Assembly: GCF_004337985.1 (NCBI RefSeq)
Contig: NC_043744.1
Coordinates: forward strand, 3,625,205-3,689,204
Reading direction: 5' to 3'
From: Pyricularia pennisetigena
Lineage: Eukaryota; Ascomycota; Sordariomycetes; Magnaporthales; Pyriculariaceae
Length of the DNA: 64,000 nt
The notes beneath the pieces are model-generated. The model ran no database searches, was not told the origin of the DNA, and saw only the letters and a program-made list of their open reading frames with translations. The translations under genes and the position numbers were made by a program. Shown piece by piece: positions 34,543 to 44,393 of the stretch. Every line of letters begins with the position of its first letter. Positions within the stretch are counted from its first letter, which is position 1.

Positions 34543-35608
34543 ATGTCGGCTCCTAATTTCACCTCACCACCACCAAAGGTTGCGAACACTCTCGTAACCT
34601 TCCCATCGCCACACGTCCTCCTCGCCACTCTTAACAGGCCAAAACAGCTCAATGCCATTCCCACTGTAAGTCTTTTATTTCGACACAAGTCTTTTACCGG
34701 CGCAGCCCAATAATGTGCTAGCTTTGTGTTTCACTTAATTTACAGCACGACATCCAAGTCATCTTCTACTTGGTACTTGGAAACTTGGCCGAGACCTTTC
34801 CCGCGCCTGAATACCCTGCCTGCCTGGCCTCAGTTTCGATAATCCACATGGGGCCCGCTGACAACCCGATCCCCCATCACAGTCTCAACATAGGGAGATG
34901 GAGCTGCTCTGGCAGTGGTACGACAGCGAGCCGACGCTCCGGTGCGCCATACTGACGGGGACCGGACGGGCGTTTTGCGCGGGCGCGGACCTGCGCCAGT
35001 GGAACGAGACGCACTCGGCGGCAAAGGACGGCGAGGAGCCGCGGCGGCGCGCCCTCATCACCGGGTCCGGGTTCGGCGGCATGGGCAACCGGGTGGGCAA
35101 GAAGCCCATCGTGATTGCGTGCAACGGCCTCGCCTTTGGCGGCGGCATGGAGATGGTCATCAACGCCGACCTGGTGGTCGCTGCCACGTCGGCCAGGTTC
35201 GGCCTGCCCGAGGCCGGCAAGGGCGTCGTGGTCCTCGGCGGCGCCCTGCCCCGGCTCATCAGGACCGTGGGCAAGCAGCGCGCGAGCGAGCTGACGCTCC
35301 TCGGCAGGACCGGCTACACGGCCGAGCAGATGCGGGACTGGGGTATTGTGAACTTCGTGGTCGAGGATGCCAAGGTCCTCGAGGAGGCGCTGAGGGTCGC
35401 CGACGAGATCGCGGCCAACTCGCCCGACGCCGTCATTGTCAACCGCGAGGGGCTGAGGCTGGGCTGGGAGGGCATCGGGCCGGAGCTTGGCACGGCGATG
35501 CTGGCGCAGGGCATGTTTGGGCGCATCGACGGCGGGGAGAACATGCAGGAGGGGGTCAGGAGCTTCGTGGAGAGGAGAAAGCCAAACTGGGTAGACAGCA
35601 AGTTGTAA
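34543..35608 (+). CDS. Peroxisomal enoyl-CoA hydratase/isomerase
   Basis: A crotonase-family enzyme, probably hydrating enoyl-CoA in fatty-acid or branched-chain breakdown. Exons 34543-34665 and 34883-35608 give 282 aa. The CoA-binding and oxyanion-hole regions are AILTGTGRAFCAGADL and IACNGLAFGGGMEM. The catalytic glutamate is E151 in FGLPEAGKG. The C-terminus is exactly Ser-Lys-Leu, a type 1 peroxisomal signal, and there is no mitochondrial presequence. The intron is 217 bp, long for this window. A second possible acceptor (TTTACAG near 34745) would break the frame, so the CACAG at 34882 is preferred and yields the family text NAIPTSQHREMELLW. Substrate chain length cannot be read from sequence. 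Confidence 0.9.
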
Positions 35609-35709
35609 GTATCAAGTGTTAATCGTGGGATATTTCAGTCCGGTCAGAGGTTATGACCGCCTCGGCCGGTTGTTTGTTCCAATCATCTGTCTACTTGATC
35701 AACTCACCC

Positions 35710-36360
35710 TCAACCATTCCTACCTGTGCCGTTTTCTTCTCCAGGTAACGCTGGATTCTTCGATGGCGAAATGGTCCAGCGCCCATTATTCGCCACAGGG
35801 CTCTAACAACCCGCGACCTGCCCGTCCAATATGAACACGGGAACCAAACAGCCGCCAAGCGTCCAGGTAGATCAAAATTGCTTTTCCTGCAGCGTTCAAC
35901 ATATTGTTTGGCGGGTTGATGTCGTTATGAGCGAGCCCCGTCGAGTGCAACTGGCGCCAATCGCGATGGAGAGAGGTTGTACCCCTAGCGCGGGAAGACC
36001 AGGCGCACGATCCCGACCGCCGTCGGCGATGAAACCCTGGTGGTGGTCCAGAGCGGGCTGCGACTGCGAACTGTGCAACATGCCCGCGTAAGTTCTGACC
36101 TCGGTGAGGACGCTGGGCCGAGGGGTCGCGGCTGTCATGGCTTGGAAAGCGGCAGGAACTTTTGCCTGAGGAAGCTGTTGGCGGCGGTAGTTATGGATGC
36201 GGGATCAATCACAGTCAGCTCCCTTCGTCAGGGAATACCGAGTACATGTTCTCTATGGGAATAAGGTTGAAGTGCGTTGGCGAGGTCGCCGAGCCCGAAC
36301 ACGTCGGCCTGCTCGCCGACTTTGGGCCATGCACCAGCGGCGGGTGAGCAACAATTTCAC
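35710..36360 (-). pseudogene. Broken protein-kinase-like gene
   Basis: The minus strand holds consecutive pieces of a small fungal Ser/Thr kinase, each in a different frame. The 5' part (about 36340-36215) reads SPTHFNLIPIENMYSVFPD and stops. Next comes LTEVRTYAGMLHSSQ ... HHQGFIADGG. It passes by frameshift to GIVRLVFPR, a TAG, then GYNLS. By another shift comes DWRQLHSTGLAHNDINPPNN, the catalytic-loop HxD.(K/N)P.N region. After it, ILIYLDAWRLFGS stands where the metal-binding DFG motif should be, so that motif is lost. A stop follows at about 35788 and residual text FAIEESSV continues. At least two frameshifts and two stops make this a pseudogene. Splicing cannot repair the TAG inside the hinge text or the changed DFG. 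Confidence 0.7.
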
Positions 36361-36708
36361 GAATCGATCAACAGTGCTTAGATGGCCACAGTGCTGGCAA
36401 TATCCTATACGCTCACTCAGGGGGGGTTTGTTAGTCGAGTCATCAATATTAATATACGTTGATAATGAGTTGCGGAGGATATGTTGCATACCAAGGTAAG
36501 AGAATTCAGTTGGAAGAAACTCTATAACTCAAATTCCAATATTCTTCAACGTGGGAGCTTACCTATTTTCATACAATCTTCGGAGCATCTGTTTCCTACC
36601 TAGCAAATGGACCAGACTCCAGAGGCAGTTTCGGCTGATAGTGCGAGGAATGAACGGCAAAAAAAAAAAGCCTTTTACAGTTAAGACAGCGAATACCGCA
36701 AATCTTAG
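36361..36708. other. Intergenic, no gene recognised
   Basis: 348 bp between the kinase relic and the 3' end of the acidic protein gene. A short poly(A) lies at about 36660-36669. Nothing else was seen. Confidence 0.5.
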
Positions 36709-37515
36709 CTAAACTTGGCCTGCCTGCTTCTGGAGTCGCAGAATCTCAGTGTCAATCTGCTCATTGAGCAGGTAGAATCCCCGGCAGAGATCTTCGTCCC
36801 ACTGGCCATACAACCTCACCAGGATGAACTCGGCGGCATAGTACAAGTCATGCAGCCTCTCGCTGCAGAAGCCAAGCTTGAGCAGATGGGCGCGCTCGCG
36901 AGCGAGCACAGTCCGCATGTGGAGCAGGTCGTCATCGCCGGACTCGTCGTGATCAAACCCGTCAGAAACGTACTCTGAAGGAGCCGTCACGAAGGACGAC
37001 ATCTCCATGTTATCATCGTCAAAGCTACTGTCAGGCCACGTCGACAAGGACGAGTCGTCACTGGTGACATCCTCCCCGTCTTCGTCGCCCTCGCTGACAA
37101 AGTACGTTTTGCTGGCGCTCTGGTAGATGCGGCCTCCCGGGCACTTCTCAACCGTGAGGACAACGGCAGGGTCCAGGACGGCAAGCGGGGGCGTGGGTGG
37201 CGCGCGCATGGTGGTGGCGACGCCGTCACGCAGCCATGAGGGGACGATGCCGACAATTCTGTCCGGTGAGGTCTGCGACTGCGAGGCTTCATCAAGATCA
37301 TCGAGACGGAACGACTTCACCGGCGTTGGCGCGGCGGGAGAGAGCGGTGCAGGTTCGTTCTCGTGATAGACGCAGAACAAACATGTCTTGAGGTTCTTGG
37401 GGCAGGTCTGGCTCCAGTGGTAGGGGCACAGGAAAAGGACGCGGTCTGCGGGGTGGCAGCCTCTGAAGCAAAAATATTTTGGCAGTGGCTCCGTAGGGAC
37501 GGAATCAGATGCCAT
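36709..37515 (-). CDS. Acidic protein with N-terminal Cys cluster, unknown
   Basis: Family not recognised. The frame is open further upstream, but the ATG at 37515 (MASDSVPTEPLPKYF) is preferred because conserved-looking text starts there; it gives 268 aa. A cysteine/histidine cluster occupies residues about 15-50: FCFRGCHP, LFLCPYHW, QTCPKNLKTCLFC. It could bind zinc. The middle is Pro/Ser-rich. A strongly acidic stretch (EGDEDGEDVTSDDSS, DDDNMEMS) follows. The C-terminal 70 residues form a predicted helical region (ERAHLLKLGFCSERLHDLYY, FYLLNEQIDTEILRLQKQ). There is no signal peptide or membrane segment, so a cytosolic or nuclear protein is likely. It points the same way as the sugar transporter downstream of it in this listing. 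Confidence 0.7.
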   Translation of the reverse strand: MASDSVPTEPLPKYFCFRGCHPADRVLFLCPYHWSQTCPKNLKTCLFCVYHENEPAPLSPAAPTPVKSFRLDDLDEASQSQTSPDRIVGIVPSWLRDGVATTMRAPPTPPLAVLDPAVVLTVEKCPGGRIYQSASKTYFVSEGDEDGEDVTSDDSSLSTWPDSSFDDDNMEMSSFVTAPSEYVSDGFDHDESGDDDLLHMRTVLARERAHLLKLGFCSERLHDLYYAAEFILVRLYGQWDEDLCRGFYLLNEQIDTEILRLQKQAGQV

Positions 37516-38114
37516 GGTAAAGCTGTAATGCATAGCTGACTTTTGTAGGTATTTGTGTGAAGGTGGTTTCCAAGCTGCTTCCTTTTTGGGGCTTGCGAGT
37601 AGATTCTGGTGTGTTCGGGAGGGTGTTGGGAACAGCCCGGCTAATCCCAATGCTGATTGGCAAGTGAGTACGAGTTCAAAAAGCAGTTCATGTTGGCCGA
37701 GCAGAAGAATTGTGTTCCTTTTTGTAGAACTTCAAGATGCATCAATGTTAGCAAAGAAAGGCTCGCTTCTTTGTGGCGACAATGGCAGGAATTGCACAAG
37801 TCATTGTAGCCTGATGTGGGCATCAATGATGGGTTTGAGGAGTTGATGAAAGGCAACTGAGGTATGTGACAAAGAAAAGCAAGACAATAAGGATCAGATC
37901 TTGACAAAATTCCAATTCCGGTTAGTCATGGATGTCATAGGTTATTTGCTGGAGCAGAAAGCAATAACAGCCATGGCTGATATATCCAGTGACACGCTAA
38001 CACAACAATGTCTGCATCAGTAGGCTCTATGGGGACTTTTATGTTCTTTGGACGACACCGAACACATTAATCACGGAATACATGCTCATATACTAAGAAA
38101 AGTCAAACCAGCAA
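37516..38114. other. Intergenic between two minus-strand genes
   Basis: 599 bp with no recognisable gene; it contains the promoter of the acidic protein and the 3' end of the sugar transporter. Confidence 0.5.
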
Positions 38115-40232
38115 CTACGGCTGTGACTTCTTGCCAACGCCGTTCTCAACGTGGCGTGTCGATTCGGAATCCTGATCGGTGGCCTTCTCTCTCATCGCAG
38201 CGCCTGCATCGCCCTTGGAGTTCTCCAGGGCGGTAAGCTGGCCCATTTTGCTGGTGGACACCCACTCTGCAGCGATAAAAAATGAAACGGTTAGTACAAA
38301 TGACAATGACTTCTGAAAGGAAAAAAAATAAAGGACAAACAACTTACTGGCTGATCTCCAGGCCGGAACACCCTCTGCAAACAACTCATCAACCTCCTCA
38401 AGCGAGCGGCCGGTGAGCTCATGATAGCAAAAGTATGCCCAGACCAGGAAGCAGACGCTGGTGGCGGCGTAGATGAAGGCGACCTTGGCGCCCAAGGCGG
38501 CATAAGGCTCCGAGAGCAGATAAGGGAGCGAGAATGTGGCGGCGAAATTGGCAACGTCGGACACGATCCAGTAGACCATGGACGTCTTGTCGCGCAGGCT
38601 GATGTGCGAGATCTCCGAGGGCACAATCTGCATGATGGACCCGAACGAGGCAATGTAGGCGTACGGGAACAGGACGGACAGCGCGACGATGCCCCTCTTG
38701 AGCCCGTCGGTCGCCGGCTGGATGGCGCCCAGCACGCCCATCATGAGCAGCGACGTGGCGGACAGGGTGCCCATGGACAGGAACGTCTTGCGTCGTCCGA
38801 GGCGCTCGATGCAGGTCATGACGGTGATGGGGCCCAGGAGCAGGACGGCCCGCTTGATCATGGTGGCTGTGAAGGGGTCCATCTGTTTGGGGTTTGGGTC
38901 AGCCACGTAGAACGAGATAGTAGGAACAAATGGGCGGGTGTGAGAGAGAAAGAGAGGGATATGAAAGACGTACGATGTTGACCTGCGCCAAAAACACGGT
39001 GCCGTAGCTAATATTTCAAGCGGTGTCAGCTAATCAACTATTCTCGTGACATGTCTCAGTATCTTTGACGACTTACTTGGAAGCAAAGGACATGCCCGTC
39101 AACATGCTAGAGCACGCGGCTACGATGGCTGTAATTGTTCGCTTCTTGTTGGTACCCTTCAACAGGTCGCTCCACTTGCCCTTCTCAACCGAGTCTTCGA
39201 GAGCCTGGCGCTGCAGCTTGATATGCTCATCGGCGTCGAACTCCTTTTGAGCGCTGTTGAGATACCACAGCGCTGCCCTGGCCTCCTCCGGCTTGCCCTT
39301 CCTCAGCAGCCAGCGAGGGGACTCGGGAAGGAAGATGGAAAGCAGCAGGGCCAGTGCCGGGAAGGTGAAAATGATGCCGAAGGGGATCCTCCAAGAACTG
39401 TGGTCCGGGTACTTGCTGGTAAAATTGGTGATGATGGACGAGATGAAGTTTGCACAGATGTCTGCATTTTGAGGTTTGAGGTGCTTAGTACGTCTGCTAT
39501 TTGGCGGGTGTATTTGAAGTTTTGAGTCAGATATAATACAAAATACTCACGCGAAAAGGTATATGAGGCAACCATCCTTCCTCGAATAGCACTGGGGACG
39601 ATCTCGGCCATGTACATGGGAACCAGGGCGGCCTGAATGATGATGGTTAGTCAACATAGCTAGTTCCGTTGCTTGACTCGCCGACGAATAAACAAACACA
39701 CTCCAACCAACATACCTCCATTCCGATGTGGGTCTGCAGAATCATGCGCCCTGCGAGAATCTGGCCGTACGACGTGGACGTGTAGGAAATTGCAACGCCG
39801 GATATGCAAATCGAGTTCATCAGGAAGAAGACCATCTTACGTCCAAAGCGCTCGCTGAGCTGCGAGGCGACGACCACACCGACGGCATAAGTGACAAGTG
39901 GTATGGAGTTGAGGTAGGCCAGCTGACTGGGAGTGAGAACTGATTTCCCTGTCGCTGGGTTACGCTCTCCAAACATCTCGATGAACTCTGAACAAAAAAA
40001 AAAGGGGGGGGCGCAAACAGCTTTTGTTAGTAGAGATACTTGCGACGGTCATCAAGACGAGCAACAACAAAAACAACAACATCTTACTCGGCATGGCCTG
40101 AGTGGTGTTGACGACACCACCCTCGAATCCATAGGCAAACACGCTGATGCCCAGGGCCAACGCCGCAAGGAGCATGTTGGAGCTGAGATGGCTCGTGAGC
40201 ATCACATTGCGATCCGTCATGAATTGAAACAT
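38115..40232 (-). CDS. MFS sugar transporter, seven exons
   Basis: A sugar porter (MFS, Sugar_tr) of the plasma membrane, importing a hexose or disaccharide with protons. Exons 40232-40088, 39987-39716, 39632-39551, 39461-39077, 39007-38974, 38882-38348 and 38266-38115 join in phase to 534 aa. Signatures of the family are SERFGRK after TM2, GRM in TM4, PESPRWLLRKGKPEEA after TM6, ERLGRRK in the second half and a loop ending ELTGRSLEEVDELF after TM12. Exon 5 is only 34 nt. Helix 1 (LLAALALGISVFAYGFEGG) follows a short cytoplasmic N-terminus. The C-terminal tail is charged. The general layout resembles alpha-glucoside and hexose carriers, but the substrate is not determinable here. The gene is divergent from the secreted repeat protein over 1.4 kb. 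Confidence 0.9.
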
Positions 40233-41670
40233 TTTGGCAGTGTTTCCAAGAGGGCAACCGGCCTAAGAGCCTGTTGGGATATCGACGATTGACGTACTAG
40301 TCGCCTCCCTCTCGAGACGGTTGTGGCAACGCACCTGAGAAGAAGGGTGCCGGTGGTAATTTAAAGAGAGAAAAAAAAAAATACGAACAAAGTTGCGGAG
40401 CATTGTCAATACAATGTATGAATGCCCCTTGAATGCCCTGTATCTCCAAGGAAAGCCCCCGTTTGCGGGGCCCCAGAATAGTTGCATTGGCGAGGTTACA
40501 ATTCTCCGCTCCACAAGGTGAGCTTCGGGGAATGCATCCGAACGTTGGTCGTTGCCAACACTGCCAGCACACAAAGCAAAAAAGAGAAGAGCATCTTATG
40601 ACTCGCTTGGGCTGAACAATGCCAAGTGGGAAGTGGATACCTACCGCTGGAAAAGGAGCGCTGCTTGCCGTGATATGTCGCTATGTCGCGTAGTAGGCAC
40701 GTCGAAACTACATACATGTCATTGGTCGGGAGCTTGAGATATCTGTGATTATGGTAGGCTAGACTAATTGACAAAAAGCAAATCAGCTCGAGCAGGTAGC
40801 TTGGAATAACTCCTGTTCGAGATATATAAAGGATACGACCATAAAGAGTTTTCTCGTGCGTTGCCAGATTACTCTCCGACTTGTGCCGACGACACACAGG
40901 GGTTAGTTAGCTTCGTCTGTGGAGCTTTACTCTACCCAATGGTCTAGGGCAACACCGAACAAAACTGGCTCACGAAAAGCATATCAAATTCTTACCAATG
41001 ACAACAATCGTCCAGTCAACACCAATGTAAATTGCCTTCACATCCTTTCTTTTTCCAAATGGAACCAATCCTGCACCGGCCATTGCCATTGGAGTGGAGG
41101 TTTAGGCTCGAGGACCTACTGCAGGTATCGAATCAGTAAGCCAAGCAGGCGTAAATCCTCCACCGACAATGAATCGTATTGTCGGATTGAAGGTTAAGGT
41201 TTGAATACTTCCGGTGCAGATATAAATGGAGCTTCTCGGGACCTGGAGAGGGCGCGGCACGGGATTGTGGTTTGCTAATAGTCTACTGTAGAATAGAATC
41301 AGTTCTCAATCGATCGCTGACAGGGCCCTTTGGCAGGCAGCATCGCACTGTCCAGCGGCTCGTTTCGGGATGTCATCCCATAGGCCTTGCCAACAGCACT
41401 AAGCAACCATAAGCGCTCCACTTTCCTGAAATTCACCAGGAAGCTTACTACTGAGGCGAGCCATGTAATAGGCAGCCCTTTTTGATGCAAATATAAGCCA
41501 AGAGACTGATGGCTGATTTTGTACGGATAGCAGATGGATTCAATTATTTTGCAGCTTTTTTTCCGTTAGGACGAAAGGGAATATGGTGAGCGACTAGTCA
41601 TATTTACACAATAATCTAGGGGGGTTATCGAGCATTTATACCCAGCCGAAACTGAAAAAGAAGAAAAAAA
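40233..41670. promoter_or_regulatory. Divergent upstream region
   Basis: 1.4 kb between the sugar transporter (-) and the secreted repeat protein (+). A TTTATACC element lies about 35 bp before the plus-strand ATG. A poly(A)-rich leader immediately precedes that ATG. No further gene was recognised. Confidence 0.45.
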
Positions 41671-43696
41671 ATGCTACTCTCCAGCTATCTGAACCTGGGG
41701 ATTCTTTTCCTCGCGACTGCCAATGCCCTCGTCATCTCTGATCCACATGCTACCGAAGCGAGTTGCCGGCACCAACAACAACAAATTTCGACGCCTGCTC
41801 TTCAAAAGAGAAGTATTGGCATACTGCCCTGGAAGAGGCAGGCTCCCGCGACAGAACCGGAAGAAGGATCCGAAGATTTAACGGCAGATGGAGATGGGTC
41901 TATACCTCAAGGGAAGAGCAACAGCTGGTTGGGCGACTGGTGGGATAACTTGAAGCTAAATCCGTTCGCAAAGGATGGGACAGAAGAAGAGCCCGAAGAG
42001 GGTGGCGGATTTTTCGCTGGCTTATTTGGAAGCAACGGAAAGGAAGAAAAGCCACCCAAGGAAAAAGAACAGAAACAACCCAGCAAGGGCATCTTCGGCG
42101 GTCTTTTTGGCGGCGCTGACAAGTCCGAGCAGGAGCCGAAGTCGTCCAGCGGAAGTTGGTTCAAGAACCCTTTTGGTGGTGGAAGCAACCCGGACCCAGA
42201 ACCAGAATCGTCCAGCGGAAGCTGGTTCAAAAACCCTTTTGGTGGTGGAAGCAACAACAATGGGGCATCAGGTGAAGGTAAGAGACTTCACGATACCTCG
42301 CAGTGGCTGCGAGCTCTTTCTCAGAGAGAACGTGATTTTGCTCCAAGAGCACTAACATTTACACATAGACAACTCTCGGTCTACAGCAGTAGACCCCGAT
42401 CAGGGTCCCAGCCGCGGTTTTGACGAAAGTGTCGGCATGAACACTCAATTAAATCGGCCACCAATGAGCTCTTCTTTGCAACCTACAAGCTCAGGTACAG
42501 ACTCAGCTTTAATGCAACTAAACAGGGCAAGCAGGAGACGTCTCAAAAAGTACGACACGAAAGAACAGCAGCGGATAGACACCCTGAGGCTGAACAGACA
42601 GCCCATACCGACAGATGATCCATCGTTGCTAGTTATAGCAAATCCGGTGGAGCGTCTGAAAGCATACGACGCAAGAAGAGACAGGCAGCGGCAAGACAAA
42701 ATGCGCAGCGACCAAGCGATAAAAAATCAAAAGGGATCACTTTCGCAAGATGAACAACGTCTCCTCAATAACTACGACCAACTCGAGACAGCACAAAACC
42801 CAAACTCGCGGATTCTAGCAATTAAAGATTCAAGAGAACGACTAACAAAATACAAACTAAGAGACAAGAACAAAAAACCGCTAACGTCGCAAGAACAGCA
42901 GCGACTAGATAGGTTTGACGCAATCGAGAAGCAAAACCCGAGCTCGCGGATACTGAAGACGGCGGACCCAAGGAATCGACTACAGAGATATGAACAAAGA
43001 GAGGCTCAAAGGCAAAAGAATGCTGCAGCTAAGAACAAAGGCCAGCCTGCGAGCGGGCAGCGTAATAAGGCGGCTGCTAACTTGCCCTCGGAGCAGCAAC
43101 AATCTACAGCTAATCAGAAATCCAAGAACCAGCCAGTCGCGGGCCAAACACAGGCAACTAAACAGGTTGCAAACTCAGCTGACCAGACAACCAAGAACCA
43201 GCCAGTCGCGGGCCAAACACAGACAAGCAAACAGACTGCAAACTCGGCTAACCAAACACCTAACAAGCAGCCAGTCGCGGGTCCAACACAGGCAACCAAA
43301 CAGGTTGCAAACTCAGCTGAACAGACACCCAAAAACCAGCCAGTCGCGGGCCAAACACAGGCAACTAAACAGGTTACAAACTCAGCTGACCAGGCACCCA
43401 AAAACCAGCCAGTTGCGAGCCAAACTGCAAACTCAGTTCCTCCCAAGCCACCATCAAATAAGGAGAGAAAAGCGGAAGCAGCGGCAAATAAAGCTGCGTT
43501 GGCAAACTTGCCCTTTGGGCGGCAACAATCCACAGCTGACCAAAAACCCAAAAAGCAGCCAGCTGCGAGCCAAAAACAGCCAACCAAACAGACTGCAAAC
43601 TCAGCTCCCAAGCTACCATCAAAAAAGCAGAGAAAAGCCGAAAGGAAAGCGGCGGCGAATGTGGCTGCGTTTGCGAACTTGCCGGGCGCGTGGTGA
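41671..43696 (+). CDS. Secreted repeat protein with Kex2-type sites
   Basis: Not assigned to a family. Exons 41671-42277 and 42369-43696 give 644 aa. Residues 1-19 or 20 are a signal peptide (MLLSSYLNLGILFLATANA). Lys-Arg sites follow (LQKRSIG, PWKRQAP), as for Kex2 cleavage. An acidic Gly/Phe-rich region holds FFAGLFGS and IFGGLFGG and two copies of a 22-residue unit (SSGSWFKNPFGGGSN). Three diverged units of about 50 residues share EQ.RL..(F/Y)D and NP.SRIL...D.R.RL..Y. Then come four near-exact 23-residue units (KNQPVAGQTQATKQVANSAD) and a related Lys/Gln/Ala tail. The 5' half is acidic, the 3' half strongly basic. There are hardly any cysteines, so it is a low-complexity, probably disordered secreted protein. 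A wall-associated, self-assembling or effector role is inference. Confidence 0.75.
42142..42273 (+). repeat. Two tandem 66-bp units in the secreted repeat protein
   Basis: Copies start at 42142 and 42208 and encode SSGSWFKNPFGGGSN plus an acidic spacer. They differ by a few silent changes, so the duplication is recent. The second copy ends at the exon 1 donor. Confidence 0.85.
43124..43423 (+). repeat. Tandem 69-bp minisatellite, four full units and a partial one
   Basis: Units start at 43124, 43193, 43262, 43331 and 43400, exactly 69 nt apart, each encoding 23 residues. They lie wholly within exon 2 of the secreted repeat protein and keep its frame. Differences between copies are few, so copy-number change between strains is likely. 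Confidence 0.92.
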
Positions 43697-44393
43697 TTCG
43701 ATCATGAAACTGCATATAGATATAAATCATCGAGCTAACAACAATCATGTCAAAGATGGAAGCACGATAGTAGCCGAAGAATAAGAAGGCCTCCGAACCT
43801 TCAAGGGCTAGGAACCCATCAAAGTAGATATATTTTTTACAACGTAACGTTAGCATGAGTAATGAACAATGAGCTGTATTTCAGTGCTGAAAAAGGGTTG
43901 AATTATTCTTGCGCATTTCCTGACACAAAATGTGATACATGGTGCCTCTGGAATGTAGAGTCAAAGTAGAAATAAAGTCGCTGCGTAACTCCAGGCTTCC
44001 TCTAGACCCGAGGAGGAGATGACAAGTAAAGGCAATCAATTGCTTATTTTCATGCCTTCCATTAGCCTGGCTCGATGACGCTAGGGGTCGTAGGCACCTA
44101 TTCCGGGGCAGAATGGGCGCTACGCTCGCTAGCCGAATTGCTAATACAGTAAAGTAAGCACTGAGCAGCAAAAATAAGCAGTGCCTCCCCGTTGCGGATC
44201 TCCTCCCGCTGCAAAAGTTTTGGCAGCACGTGATGTTCACGGTGAGTTGGTACCTTCAAGCAAACACACCTTCCCCGCATTCTTTCCCCGGATTGTATCC
44301 CGAAAGAATTCGGGCCTCAATTGTGCACCGATCTAGCCAATCGATTTTGTTGATGTCGACCGTAGGCTCAACGCTCTCCAAACAACATTCGTC
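43697..44393. other. Intergenic, promoter of the Zn2Cys6 gene
   Basis: 697 bp between two plus-strand genes. No TATA box or extra gene was recognised. Confidence 0.5.

Noticed and set aside
43124..43423. Regular 69-bp direct repeats as a CRISPR-like array
   Set aside because: Units are contiguous with no unique spacers and lie in frame inside a eukaryotic exon.
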